A stretch of DNA of 27,894 nt, taken from positions 1 through 27,894 of the forward strand of contig JBDTOI010000040.1 in NCBI GenBank assembly GCA_039933315.1, given 5' to 3'. Positions 14,860 through 25,279 of the stretch are shown one piece after another. This DNA is from DASXRU01 sp039933315 (GTDB lineage: Bacteria > Acidobacteriota > Blastocatellia > Pyrinomonadales > Pyrinomonadaceae). Numbering within the stretch: the first letter of the stretch is position 1; each line of letters opens with the position of its first letter. The notes under the pieces were generated by a model that was not told the origin of the DNA, ran no database searches, and saw nothing but the letters and a program-made list of their open reading frames with translations. The translations under genes were made by a program, and so were the position numbers.

Positions 14860-15975
14860 TCAGTCGTTCGCATACACGTCGTTGTAGAGTTCGCTGGGGT
14901 CCGGCTCAGGACTTTCTTCGGCAAAGCGTACGGCGTTTTCGACTTCAGCCTTTACTTCCTCCTCGATCGCAGCGAATTCCTTGTCACCAAGAATTTTCTC
15001 TTCTTCCAAAGTGGAACGGAATAACTTCAACGGATCGCGTTCCTGATGCTTTTCGATTTCCAGACGCGTCCGGTAATTCCCGGGGTCAGACATCGAATGT
15101 CCCATAAAGCGATAGGTGCGGAATTCGATCAGGGTCGGAAGCGATTGCGCGCGCGCGCGCTCAACTGCGCGTTTAGTGGCCTGGAGCACAGCGAGGACAT
15201 CCATGCCATCCACGAACTCAGACGCCATGTCATACGCGCAAGCTTTCTGCGCCACATCCTGAAGAGACATAGCGCGCGCTAGTGAAGTACCCATGCCGTA
15301 CTGGTTGTTTTCGCAGATATAGACGCAGGGAAGTTTCCATAGCTGGGCCATGTTTAATGATTCATGAAACGCCCCTTGATTCACAGCGGCCTCGCCAAAG
15401 AAACAGAGGGTTACCTGATCGGTACCTTTGTACTTGGAAGCAAAAGCAACGCCTGTTGCCAGAGGAATCTGCCCGCCGACAATGGCATGCCCCCCGAGGA
15501 AATTCAGGCTGGCATCGAACATGTGCATTGAGCCGCCTTTGCCGTGGGAGCATCCGGTGGCCTTACCGTATAACTCGGCCATCACCGCATTTGGCGAAAT
15601 TCCTTTGGCAATCGCGTGCGCATGCTCGCGATAGCTGGTAAGGACGTAATCATCCGGCCGCAGGGCCGCCAGGGCGCCGATGGCTACGGCCTCCTGCCCA
15701 ATGTACAAATGGCAGAACCCGCCGATCTTACCCAGGCTATACGATTCGGCGGCCTTCTCCTCAAACCGCCGCGCGAGCAGCATTTGACGATACAGGCTGA
15801 TTAACAAGTCGCGATCGGTTTCTTCTACGCGACGCGTCTGCTCCCGTTTAAGTTCTCTGGACTCTTCCGCCGCTGGCGTAGATGGTGAGGCGTTCGACTC
15901 TTCTTCTACACGGCCGGCGCCGCTTCTTTCAGCGGCGCCCGTCCGCGATTGTGTCTCTGTAGTTCCATTGCTCAT
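14860..15975 (-). CDS. pdhA: Pyruvate dehydrogenase E1 alpha subunit
   Basis: 371 aa with the chosen start. A 50-residue acidic, low-complexity N-terminus (SNGTTETQSRTGAAERS...) precedes the catalytic domain from LISLYRQMLLARRFEEKA. Landmarks are GFCHLYIGQEAVAIG, GKGGSMHMFD and the thiamine-diphosphate motif GEAAVNQGAFHESLNMA...ENNQYGMGT, followed by the phosphorylation-loop-like YRFMGHSMSDPGNYR. The thiamine motif begins GEA instead of GDG. The ATG at 15975 is preferred over the longer frame starting at 16188 because a consensus promoter lies at 16066-16094, downstream of that start. It heads the operon pdhA-pdhB-pdhC. A clear Shine-Dalgarno is not seen. Confidence 0.93.
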   Translation of the reverse strand: MSNGTTETQSRTGAAERSGAGRVEEESNASPSTPAAEESRELKREQTRRVEETDRDLLISLYRQMLLARRFEEKAAESYSLGKIGGFCHLYIGQEAVAIGALAALRPDDYVLTSYREHAHAIAKGISPNAVMAELYGKATGCSHGKGGSMHMFDASLNFLGGHAIVGGQIPLATGVAFASKYKGTDQVTLCFFGEAAVNQGAFHESLNMAQLWKLPCVYICENNQYGMGTSLARAMSLQDVAQKACAYDMASEFVDGMDVLAVLQATKRAVERARAQSLPTLIEFRTYRFMGHSMSDPGNYRTRLEIEKHQERDPLKLFRSTLEEEKILGDKEFAAIEEEVKAEVENAVRFAEESPEPDPSELYNDVYAND

Positions 15976-16065
15976 GAGTGATGCTTGTTTGGACAGATTC
16001 CGTAACCATGGCTCCGCAGTTTGGAGCGTATCCCTGGAGTTTTGCTTGAAATCGCAATGGGCGCG

Positions 16066-16094
16066 ATTATACGCGAGCGGGCTAGCGCGCGCAA
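16066..16094 (-). promoter_or_regulatory. Sigma-70-type promoter of pdhABC
   Basis: On the minus strand TTGCGC (-35) is separated by exactly 17 bases from a perfect TATAAT (-10). Transcription would start near 16059, leaving a leader of about 84 bases before the pdhA ATG at 15975. Confidence 0.75.
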
Positions 16095-16171
16095 AACTCA
16101 GCGCCCGCAAAAGGAACGGCGCACATTGCTGAGACAATGAGCGCCGTCGGTAGATGGGTCTTTGAGCGTGC

Positions 16172-18706
16172 TTACCGGAAGTGATCAACTGAGGACGCCG
16201 AAGGCATGGTCGCCAGCGTGATCAGGTTCTTGCGCGAATGCTTATCCTGCTGCATATTTCGTGCTGCGGCAGTAAGCAACTCTTCTGTTGTCTCACCGTC
16301 GGCCGGAAAACAGGAGATGCCCACACTCACGGTTACTTCGGTCGTCTTTCCGGTTCTTACTGAGAACTTGTGAGCCGCCACTGCGATTCGAATCCGATCT
16401 GCCACCGAAGCCGCCATGGGGTGCGAGGCCATCGGCATGATCGCAACGAACTCGTCGCCGGCATAGCGCGTCAGAATATCCATCTGACGCAATTCCTTGC
16501 GAATGACCTTGGCGATGCTGGCCAGCAGCCGATCGCCGACAGCGTGACCATAGTCATCATTGATCTTCTTGAAGTTATCCACGTCCATACTGATGACGGA
16601 TAGAGGTTCACGATTCAGACGCTGGCATTCTGCCACTCGCTGTTCCAGCATCATGTAGAAGCCGCGCGCGTTGGGCAAGTCGGTAAGTGGATCGGTGAGT
16701 GCGCTTTCTTTCGTCTTCTCAAAGGTCATCGCGTTGTTTAAAGCGGAAGAAGCATGCTGGCAAACTGACTCCAGCAGCCGAACATGCTCTGACGTGTAGG
16801 AAGTGCGGCTCTTGGAATAAAGAGTGATCGAACCGAAGGCGCCGTCTTCACGCACCAGGGGAGACACGAGGACGCCCCGATAGTTCTTGGCTATTTCTTC
16901 CGGCAGACCGACCAGGTCCAGCTCGGGAGAAGCATTACACATGGAACGCGCGTTCGCGATCACCCAGCCGGTTATGCCGTCGCCGATGCTCATTCGACGG
17001 CGGGCGAAAACGTCAGCGTGATCTCCGGCTGTGTGAACGGCGGTCGCTTTGCCGGACTTCTCGTCAACAACGAAGATGATGCAACTATCAAACGGCACGA
17101 TCGCGCGCAACTTGTTCGAGACCAGCGCTACCGTATCGTGCATGTTGAGCGAGGAACCTATCGTTTGGGCAATCTCATGTAGCGCGAAAACTTCGCGTTG
17201 CGCTTCTGTGATTGAACGGAAGCCCGAAGAGTTGTCGGGTACGCCCATAATGTCCGAAGCCAGGCCGGCATCAGGCTTTGCAGTGGTCACCAGATCAATA
17301 TTTTCGGAAGCGACTTGTTCCCGGATGTCCTGTTGGCCGATGAGATTATCAAACTCAGTGACATGCAGGCTGAACATGTCAACTACCTTTGGATCAAAAG
17401 CTGAGCCGGCCATTTTGTGTAAAAGCGCCAGCGAATCTTCGCGTTTCATTCCCTTACGATACGGCCGGTCACAGCGGGTGGCATCATAGAAGTCCACCAC
17501 TGAGATAATTCGCGCCACCAGCGGTATGCCATTGCTCTTGAGCCCCTTCGGATATCCACTGCCATCCCATTTTTCATGGTGGTAACGCACGATGTCCTCC
17601 ACCGGGTAAGGAAAATTCACTCGCTTGAGAATGTCTCCGCCAACGGTAGGGTGAATCTTCATCTTTGCGAATTCAGATTCGGTGAGTTTTCCTGGCTTAT
17701 TCAGAATGTATTCCGGTACCGCGAGTTTTCCTATGTCGTGCAAGAGAGCGCCGGCCACCAGAGCCTGCAGTTCATTCTCGGTAACCTTGAGCAACTTGCC
17801 CATCTCCGTGGCATAAATCTGTGTCCGGCGGACGTGTCCGTGAGTGGTCTGATCCTTCGCATCAATGGCAATGGCGAGCGATTCGATAGTGTTCATGTGC
17901 AGTCTTGCCATCTCTTTGATGTGACGCGACTTTTCCTCCTCGGCATGCCTTACTTCATTGACCCGTTTCTCATTGAAGCGATACAGCAAATGCACGAGCC
18001 CAATGATAAGCACACCGATGAACACAAAGGGTATCCCGCCCCCACGCAGAGCTGAATAAAAAAGCGCAGCCGCCGCCACGCCTGAAATTTGAGTGATCAG
18101 GGTCCAAACAAGACTCTCCTGTGAAAGGGAGGGCCGCGTCTGGCCAGAACTAAATCCGGTAAAAACTGCAGTCGCAAAAGTGCTGAGGAAATACTGAGTA
18201 ATGGCGAATACGCAAAGCGGTAATAGCAGTATGTCGAATGAAAGCGCGCTGCCCGCTGCTGCGGCGCCACCAGCGAAGACAAACACCAAGATTCTGTAGA
18301 AGAACGACGCGATAAATGTCGAGGTGATAGCAGCGGCAGTTGTAAAAATAACCGACTGGCGTTCAGCCGAGCGGAAGGTTGAGCAGAATCCGACAACCGC
18401 TGCCAACAACATAGCCGGCCCGAAGTTCATGGCTGGTGGCAAGGCGTACATCATTACCGCCAGAAATATGAAGGCGTCGGCAACCGATTTCTGGCTTTGC
18501 AGGACACCGGCAGCGTTGGTTACTGGCACCGTGAAGCGACTGGCGGCCACTGTTAGAATCAGCAAGGCCACGAAGGGGCCCAGACCGGTCCAGCCTGAGA
18601 AGGGGAGACTCAGAGTGGCCACAACCCCGGTTACCAGTAATAAGCCTCCGACAAGCGTGACTGCGGCGAGAAGACTCAGGCTCTTCCAATTTCCTTTTGG
18701 CATCAT
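16172..18706 (-). CDS. Membrane sensor with HD-GYP, GAF and GGDEF domains
   Basis: 844-aa second-messenger enzyme with a 240-residue N-terminal membrane region of about seven or eight helices. The HD-GYP phosphodiesterase domain has HDIGK (about 323-327) and HHEKWDGSGYP (about 376-386). A GAF sensor follows (about 505-660). The C-terminal diguanylate cyclase has AGDEF (about 749-753) in place of GGDEF, an I-site RQMD exactly five residues before it, and the DxD-type MDVDNFKKIND. It could therefore both make and degrade c-di-GMP. The tandem Met start at 18706/18703 is preferred because GGGAA precedes it and the membrane domain starts there; ATG 18814 would add 36 hydrophilic residues. The gene ends about 200 bases before pdhA. 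Confidence 0.9.
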   Translation of the reverse strand: MMPKGNWKSLSLLAAVTLVGGLLLVTGVVATLSLPFSGWTGLGPFVALLILTVAASRFTVPVTNAAGVLQSQKSVADAFIFLAVMMYALPPAMNFGPAMLLAAVVGFCSTFRSAERQSVIFTTAAAITSTFIASFFYRILVFVFAGGAAAAGSALSFDILLLPLCVFAITQYFLSTFATAVFTGFSSGQTRPSLSQESLVWTLITQISGVAAAALFYSALRGGGIPFVFIGVLIIGLVHLLYRFNEKRVNEVRHAEEEKSRHIKEMARLHMNTIESLAIAIDAKDQTTHGHVRRTQIYATEMGKLLKVTENELQALVAGALLHDIGKLAVPEYILNKPGKLTESEFAKMKIHPTVGGDILKRVNFPYPVEDIVRYHHEKWDGSGYPKGLKSNGIPLVARIISVVDFYDATRCDRPYRKGMKREDSLALLHKMAGSAFDPKVVDMFSLHVTEFDNLIGQQDIREQVASENIDLVTTAKPDAGLASDIMGVPDNSSGFRSITEAQREVFALHEIAQTIGSSLNMHDTVALVSNKLRAIVPFDSCIIFVVDEKSGKATAVHTAGDHADVFARRRMSIGDGITGWVIANARSMCNASPELDLVGLPEEIAKNYRGVLVSPLVREDGAFGSITLYSKSRTSYTSEHVRLLESVCQHASSALNNAMTFEKTKESALTDPLTDLPNARGFYMMLEQRVAECQRLNREPLSVISMDVDNFKKINDDYGHAVGDRLLASIAKVIRKELRQMDILTRYAGDEFVAIMPMASHPMAASVADRIRIAVAAHKFSVRTGKTTEVTVSVGISCFPADGETTEELLTAAARNMQQDKHSRKNLITLATMPSASSVDHFR

Positions 18707-19015
18707 CAGTGGTGTTCCCTTTACTCGAAAAGCAGTGAAGACGTGAATGCGTAACAGGCACCGTCCGTCTTGATTCGATTTTTTTGATTTGTTGGCGACG
18801 GGCTGTTTACCCATCGCTAGGAGCAGGGAAGGTTTAAACCTTCTGGAGGAGTGCCAACGACGTTTGACACTGCGAGAGAGAATAACCGTTAGAAGCCTTA
18901 CCAGTCAACTCAATTTTACGGCGAACGAGAGGATTTCGATCTGAGTTTTCCATGAGTTGGCTCGGTTTCAGGTCGGGAGAGGTCGTGACACCATCCTCCT
19001 CGACTTTTCGCTGGC
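18707..19015. other. Intergenic region between YyaL-like and c-di-GMP genes
   Basis: 309 bases with no convincing gene. A minus-strand frame ending at 18834 encodes MENSDRNPLVRRKIEL... but has no ribosome binding site and no recognised family. The region must hold the leader and promoter of the c-di-GMP gene. A 16-bp perfect palindrome at 18828-18843 is its main visible signal. Confidence 0.45.
18828..18843. promoter_or_regulatory. 16-bp perfect palindrome GAAGGTTTAAACCTTC, possible operator
   Basis: The sequence is identical to its reverse complement over 16 bases. It lies upstream of the HD-GYP/GGDEF gene (about 120 bases from the preferred start, 14 from the alternative ATG 18814). Operator function is a guess; it has no adjacent T-run and no loop, so it is not a terminator. 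Confidence 0.4.
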
Positions 19016-21106
19016 TTAAACCCCCATTTGGTCGGTTTTGGCGCGGCGGACGGCCAGAAGGGAAGAAAGCTCCGAGGGATTGTTTACAGGCGGTAGACAG
19101 GTGTAATTCTCGCAAACATACGCCGTCGCCTGACCCCCGTTTCGGGGGCGCTCCCTCAGCAGAGGGATAAGCTTGCATGCTTTAGCGTCGCCTTCCTGGG
19201 CGCAGGCGACGACCTTGTTAGGCACGAATAGGTCCCAAATGGCGTTCATGAGACCTGAAGTGTCCGTCGAGTCCCGATTCCCAATGACTGCAATTTCCCT
19301 GGGTGACGAGAGATAGAAGTCCATGGCGCAAAGCAGCCGGCCGAAGGCAGAGGGGTAACGTATGAGAGCGTCGCTCTGAAGACGAAGTACCGTTACGGCG
19401 TGACGCGCATAACCTTCATTGCCAGTCAGCCGGGCCAGTCGCAGAAGGGATTCTGCTGCGACGGAGTTTCCGGAAGGAGTGGCATTATCCATGAAGTCCT
19501 TCAAACGGACGATTAGCTGTTCATGGGCCTTGCCGGTGTAAAAGAAACCACCGTCTTCCCCATCCCAGAATTCCTCGATCATCTTGTCAGCCAGCGAAAC
19601 AGCCTGCTCAAGCCAATGCAGGGTGCCCGTTACCTCAAACAGGATCACGAGTCCATCCACAAAGCATGCGTAATCCTCGAGGTAAGCATTGAGTTTTGCT
19701 GTGCCGTCCTTGTAGGTCCTGAGTAACAAGCCTTCACGTTTCATATTACCCAGGACAAACTCAGCGTTGCGAACAGCGGCTTCGCGAAAGTCATCGCGAC
19801 CGAGGATGACGGAGGCTTCGGCAAGACTCGCCAACATTAGTCCATTCCACGAGGTTAATATCTTTTCGTCGCGCCCGGGTTTAACTCTTTGCTCGCGAAT
19901 CTCAAAAAGAATCTTACGTCCCCGCTCCAGAACCTCGCCTAATCTCTCAACCGAAATGTTGAACTGAGCAGCGACTTCTTTGGCCGAGCGGGTGACATGC
20001 AGAATGTTCGAGCCTTCGAAATTTCCAGCGTCAGTGACGTCGTAATAAGAACAGATTACTTCAGCGTCGGCGGATCCCAATGCTTCGGCAATTTCTTCGC
20101 GAGACCAGACAAAGAACTTGCCTTCATGACCTTCGGAATCGGCGTCCTGCGAGGAGTAGAATCCGCCGCCCGGATCTGTCATTTCTCGCAGGACATACTC
20201 GAGGGTTTCCTCGGCTATGCGCCGCGCAAAGTCATCATGGGTTACTTGATAGAGGTGGAGGTAAAGACGAGAAAGAAGTGCATTGTCGTAAAGCATTTTT
20301 TCGAAGTGCGGAACCAGCCATTTAGCGTCAGTCGAATAACGATGAAACCCACCTCCCAACTGATCATAGATGCCTCCATGGGCCATTTTAAGGCAGGTTT
20401 CCTGAACCATAGCGAGCGTTTCGGAATTGGACGTGCGGTGATGCATGTGCAAAAAGAACTCCAGCGTCATTGCCGGGGGAAACTTGGGCGCGCCGCCAAA
20501 GCCGCCGTTCGCTTTGTCGTAGGAGCGCGCAACTCTGGCATACGCCTGGTGAAGAAGTTCGTCCGTCAGCAGTTCTTTTGATTCTGACGCCTTGCCGATT
20601 CGCGCCAGTTCCTCACGCAGGGTCTGGGAGGTTTGGATGATGTCCGCCTGACGCTGGCTGTAAGCATCGGCCATGCTTTCCAGGACGCGCCGAAACCCGG
20701 GCATCTGATACCGGTCTTCCGGGGGAAAGTAGGTGCCGCCGAAAAATGGAACGCCTTCGGGTGTAAGAAACACTGTCATTGGCCAGCCGCCATGGCCCGT
20801 CATCATCTGCACTGCATTCATGTAAATCTGATCCAGGTCGGGCCGCTCTTCCCGATCGACTTTGATGCTGACAAAATATTCATTCATCACGCTGGCAATC
20901 TCTTCGTTTTCAAAAGACTCATGCTCCATCACATGGCACCAGTGGCAAGCTGAATAGCCGATGCTGAGGAGGATCGGCTTATTCTCCGCTCGCGCTTTCT
21001 CCAGCGCTTCGGCTCCCCATGCATACCAGTTGACTGGATTGTGCGCATGTTGCAGGAGATAAGGGCTGGTTTCGTTGATCAGGCTGTTTGTGTGTGGGTG
21101 GTCCAT
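19016..21106 (-). CDS. YyaL/DUF255 thioredoxin-domain protein
   Basis: 696-aa protein of the YyaL / spermatogenesis-associated-protein-20 family. The N-terminal thioredoxin-like domain is the diagnostic part: LLQHAHNPVNWYAWG (about 17-31), then KPILLSIGYSACHWCHVMEHESF with C54 and C57, and a WPMTVFLTPEGVPFFGGTYFPP stretch about residue 110. The remaining 500 residues form an alpha/alpha-barrel similar to glycosyl-hydrolase-type (six-hairpin) folds, with LTSWNGLMLASLAEA as a landmark. No signal peptide is seen. The real substrate is unknown; proposals in the literature include a role in redox or glucosamine-like metabolism but none is firm. It is divergent from the ETF:quinone oxidoreductase gene. 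Confidence 0.92.
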   Translation of the reverse strand: MDHPHTNSLINETSPYLLQHAHNPVNWYAWGAEALEKARAENKPILLSIGYSACHWCHVMEHESFENEEIASVMNEYFVSIKVDREERPDLDQIYMNAVQMMTGHGGWPMTVFLTPEGVPFFGGTYFPPEDRYQMPGFRRVLESMADAYSQRQADIIQTSQTLREELARIGKASESKELLTDELLHQAYARVARSYDKANGGFGGAPKFPPAMTLEFFLHMHHRTSNSETLAMVQETCLKMAHGGIYDQLGGGFHRYSTDAKWLVPHFEKMLYDNALLSRLYLHLYQVTHDDFARRIAEETLEYVLREMTDPGGGFYSSQDADSEGHEGKFFVWSREEIAEALGSADAEVICSYYDVTDAGNFEGSNILHVTRSAKEVAAQFNISVERLGEVLERGRKILFEIREQRVKPGRDEKILTSWNGLMLASLAEASVILGRDDFREAAVRNAEFVLGNMKREGLLLRTYKDGTAKLNAYLEDYACFVDGLVILFEVTGTLHWLEQAVSLADKMIEEFWDGEDGGFFYTGKAHEQLIVRLKDFMDNATPSGNSVAAESLLRLARLTGNEGYARHAVTVLRLQSDALIRYPSAFGRLLCAMDFYLSSPREIAVIGNRDSTDTSGLMNAIWDLFVPNKVVACAQEGDAKACKLIPLLRERPRNGGQATAYVCENYTCLPPVNNPSELSSLLAVRRAKTDQMGV

Positions 21107-21251
21107 GTATTTCTCGCGCGTGGAACGTCAATTACGTTTTCATTCGCAGCATTTGCACTTTTGAGATTGCAGCCGGAGTGTACACAGTCTCAGGCGCGAA
21201 GAAAAGTTGACCCAATCCCGCGGCTCTTCACGTGCGGCCACACCTTTTTGC

Positions 21252-21279
21252 TATACTTCGGAAACTGAATGGTCATTCA
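21252..21279 (+). promoter_or_regulatory. Extended -10 promoter and FadR-like palindromic operator of ETF:QO gene
   Basis: TGC-TATACT (TATACT at 21252-21257) forms an extended -10 element; no good -35 is seen. TGAATG-GT-CATTCA at 21266-21279 is a perfect 14-bp palindrome covering the expected start site, the classic place for a repressor. The half-site TGAATG/CATTCA matches the core reported for TetR-type fatty-acid regulators such as B. subtilis FadR, which control ETF and beta-oxidation genes. Confidence 0.65.
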
Positions 21280-21346
21280 TTTCTATCTCCCGACGAGCGG
21301 ATAGCGGGGCTACCGGGGCCGCTGGGGAGGCATAGTGAGGAGTCTG

Positions 21347-23113
<1,767 letters not shown>

Positions 23114-23272
23114 TCCCTCAAAAGCTTTGGCCAGACTTATTGGGCGACAGGACATTCCAGACAGACCCCTCCCTAAGCGCCAGGAAGCGTCCTTTAGTAA
23201 GTCCGTAACCCTCTCTCGGAACAGCATCCGCTGCAGGCAGAAAGGCCCCTACCAGCCCCGAATGGAAAGTCC

Positions 23273-23497
23273 CTAGAAAGACAACAAGTTAAGAATAGTC
23301 AAAACGATCGTCAGTTCAGCGCTGGGTTCCTGACCTCTGCGGTCATCATTCGGCACATTAGCAGGCACTGTCGAAGGTATTGTTTGAGTTGTGTTCCCAG
23401 GTTCAGGTGGAGCGTACCCCCCAGTTGGCATCTCACCAGCAAAAGCCGAGCAAGACACGATGCAACCCAGAGCGATTGTAATCACGAAGCGTTTCAT
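23273..23497 (-). CDS. Small exported protein with hydrophobic C-terminus (74 aa)
   Basis: An N-terminal signal peptide (MKRFVITIALGCIVSCSAFAG, cut after AFA) is followed by a Pro/Thr/Asn-rich linker (about residues 25-58) and a very hydrophobic end, ELTIVLTILNLLSF. The ribosome binding site GAGGAG is clear. I do not recognise a family. The pattern fits a precursor of a hydrophobic peptide, or a protein held in the membrane by its end. It is divergent from the TPR/Fis-type regulator and separated from it by about 140-155 bases, so one region may control both. Function unknown. Confidence 0.72.
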   Translation of the reverse strand: MKRFVITIALGCIVSCSAFAGEMPTGGYAPPEPGNTTQTIPSTVPANVPNDDRRGQEPSAELTIVLTILNLLSF

Positions 23498-23569
23498 GGA
23501 GTTCTCCTCTTAGGATTAGCGATGCAAGACTTCTTACATGGGAAAGAATAGAACAGTTTCCAGATAATC

Positions 23570-23598
23570 TTGAAATGTGTGCATTCACGGCCTAATAT
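23570..23598 (+). promoter_or_regulatory. Sigma-70-type promoter of the TPR regulator gene
   Basis: TTGAAA (23570-23575), exactly 17 bases, then TAATAT (23593-23598). Transcription would begin near 23605, about 30 bases before TTG 23635 and 48 before ATG 23653. The sequence lies in the shared divergent region. Confidence 0.6.
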
Positions 23599-23652
23599 CC
23601 CTACCCGAACGCTGCAAGGTCTCTTACACTCACGTTGAAAGGTTTATGCCTC

Positions 23653-25137
23653 ATGACCATAGCCTCACATAAGCTGAATACATCTAACCTAGGCGTTAAC
23701 GAGGAAGCACTACTTCGATGCCAGACCGCTTTGGAATTGAAGGACAGAGAGGACTATCAGGGAGCGCAGGAAGTAATGCGTCCGCTGTGGAAACATGTGG
23801 GTGAGCGGCCTAATACGACCGGACTTTATTCTTCCGTCGTGGCCGAGTTGCTGCTCTGTGTAGGGGTCTTGACTGGGTGGATTGGAAATAAGAATGAGAT
23901 CGACGAAGCTCAAGAAAAGGCGAAGAATCTCATAACAGAAAGCATCGCTCTCTATGAGTCTCTAAGCGATGTGAACAAAGTTGCTGCCGCGCGAGCAGAG
24001 CTCGCTTACTGCTATTTACGAGAGGGAGCTTTGGAAGAGGCGCGAATCATGTTCAATGAAGCTCTCCAGAAACTGACCACAAGAGGAAATACGCGAGCGC
24101 GTGCTCTTTTGAGATTAGCAATTGTTGAGTGGTCAGCGGCCCGATACGGTGAAGCTTTAAGAATACTTGAGGAAAACTCTGTATTGTTCAAAACGATTAC
24201 GAACCATGCGCTTAGGGGGACATATCATAATCAACTTGCCCTTGTGATACGCAACCTCGCTACTGGGGAGAATGAGACTGAGTATTTTCAACGCGCGATT
24301 AGGGAATATGAAGAGGCCGACGAGCACTTCCGGATTGCTCACAACATCATTTTCAGGGCACATGTAAAAAACAACCTTGGGTTTCTCCTTTACAAGCTCT
24401 CGCGATTCAAACCCGCCCACCATTGGCTTGACCAAGCTCGACGCTTAACGCTTAGTGTCAGGGACAAAGTTCGAACCGCACAAGTTGATGAAACGAGAGC
24501 CCAAGTCCTAATCGCCGAGAAGAAATTCAAGGAAGCGGAGTCGGTAGCTCGTGGTGCGGTGGCGGTCCTTGAGAAAAGTGGGCAGCAGTGTCTTCTCACG
24601 GATGCCCTGATCACGCATGGTATCGCCCTTGCTCGCCTGCACAAGACCGATCATGCTCAATACACCTTTCAAAGGGCCATCGAAGTCGCGCATCAGGTGG
24701 GCGCGCTCAATAAAGCGGGTCTCGCTGCACTCACTTTGATTGAAGAGCTGGACCAGCTGCCGCCGGACCTTTTGTATGCGGCCTACGACCGCGCCAGTCA
24801 GTGGTTGGCTGAGTCTCAGAGTCAGGATCTCCTGCTGAGATTGAATGAGGCAGCGCGTCTGGTCTTCCTCATCTTGCGCGGTGAACTAAAGGGCGATGAC
24901 GCCGAAGACATTTTTATCAAGCCTATAAACCTCCAGGAACAAATCCTGAAATTTGAAGGCGCCTTGATTCGGCAGGCGCTGGCCAAAGCAGATGGCAGCG
25001 TTACGCGCGCCGCAACTCTCTTAAGCATGAGCTACCAGGGACTTGCCTACACCATCGAGGCCCGGCATAAGGATTTGCTAAAGGCCCGCTCCCCCATCCG
25101 CCGTCGCGCACGCAAGATTTCGGAAGAAGCTCGATGA
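23653..25137 (+). CDS. TPR-repeat protein with C-terminal Fis-type HTH (putative regulator)
   Basis: 494-aa protein with ATG at 23653 (AAAGG about ten bases upstream); a TTG at 23635 would add six residues. Residues about 20-370 are helical and rich in TPR-type A-x3-Y/F repeats, such as LAYCYLREGALEEARIMFNEAL, LAIVEWSAARYGEALRIL and FLLYKLSRFKPAHHWLDQARRL. The last 60 residues hold a Fis/HTH_8-type DNA-binding motif, ALIRQALAKADGSVTRAATLLSMSYQGLAYTIEARH, followed by a basic tail (SPIRRRARK). No receiver, AAA or membrane domain is seen. The combination of a TPR sensor with DNA-binding end is like the RRNPP peptide-receptor class, but with the HTH at the C-terminus instead of the N-terminus. 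Codon use looks more A/T-rich in its first half than in neighbours. Confidence 0.85.
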   Translation: MTIASHKLNTSNLGVNEEALLRCQTALELKDREDYQGAQEVMRPLWKHVGERPNTTGLYSSVVAELLLCVGVLTGWIGNKNEIDEAQEKAKNLITESIALYESLSDVNKVAAARAELAYCYLREGALEEARIMFNEALQKLTTRGNTRARALLRLAIVEWSAARYGEALRILEENSVLFKTITNHALRGTYHNQLALVIRNLATGENETEYFQRAIREYEEADEHFRIAHNIIFRAHVKNNLGFLLYKLSRFKPAHHWLDQARRLTLSVRDKVRTAQVDETRAQVLIAEKKFKEAESVARGAVAVLEKSGQQCLLTDALITHGIALARLHKTDHAQYTFQRAIEVAHQVGALNKAGLAALTLIEELDQLPPDLLYAAYDRASQWLAESQSQDLLLRLNEAARLVFLILRGELKGDDAEDIFIKPINLQEQILKFEGALIRQALAKADGSVTRAATLLSMSYQGLAYTIEARHKDLLKARSPIRRRARKISEEAR

Positions 25138-25161
25138 CAGGCTAGTTCGGTTTTCCTAACG

Positions 25162-25200
25162 ATCGGAGATGCATTCCACTGGGCAACAATGCATCTCGAT
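25162..25200. repeat. Long hairpin in the 3' region of the TPR gene
   Basis: GAGATGCATT (25166-25175) and AATGCATCTC (25188-25197) pair over ten bases with a twelve-base loop, and ATCG/CGAT extends the stem to 13 pairs with one bulged G. There is no T-run, so it is not a usual terminator. It may be an RNA stabiliser, attenuator, repeat remnant or part of a small RNA. Confidence 0.55.
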
Positions 25201-25279
25201 TAGCAGCCACCTTCATCCCGGCTGGGAACTGAAAGTGCTGCGAAGGCGCCACGTGACAGAATCGACGTGGTGTAACAAG

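Noticed and set aside
15976..16188. N-terminal extension of pdhA
   Set aside because: A consensus promoter (16066-16094) lies inside it, and the extension overlaps the end of the next gene.
18834..19178. Minus-strand 114-aa frame between the YyaL and c-di-GMP genes
   Set aside because: Its first half overlaps the YyaL gene in another frame; the remaining part from MENSDRNP has no ribosome binding site or recognised family. It could be a small gene, but I cannot support it.
23114..23272. Search for a small gene or terminator between the ETF:QO gene and the exported-protein gene
   Set aside because: No frame with a ribosome binding site and no hairpin with T-run could be seen.
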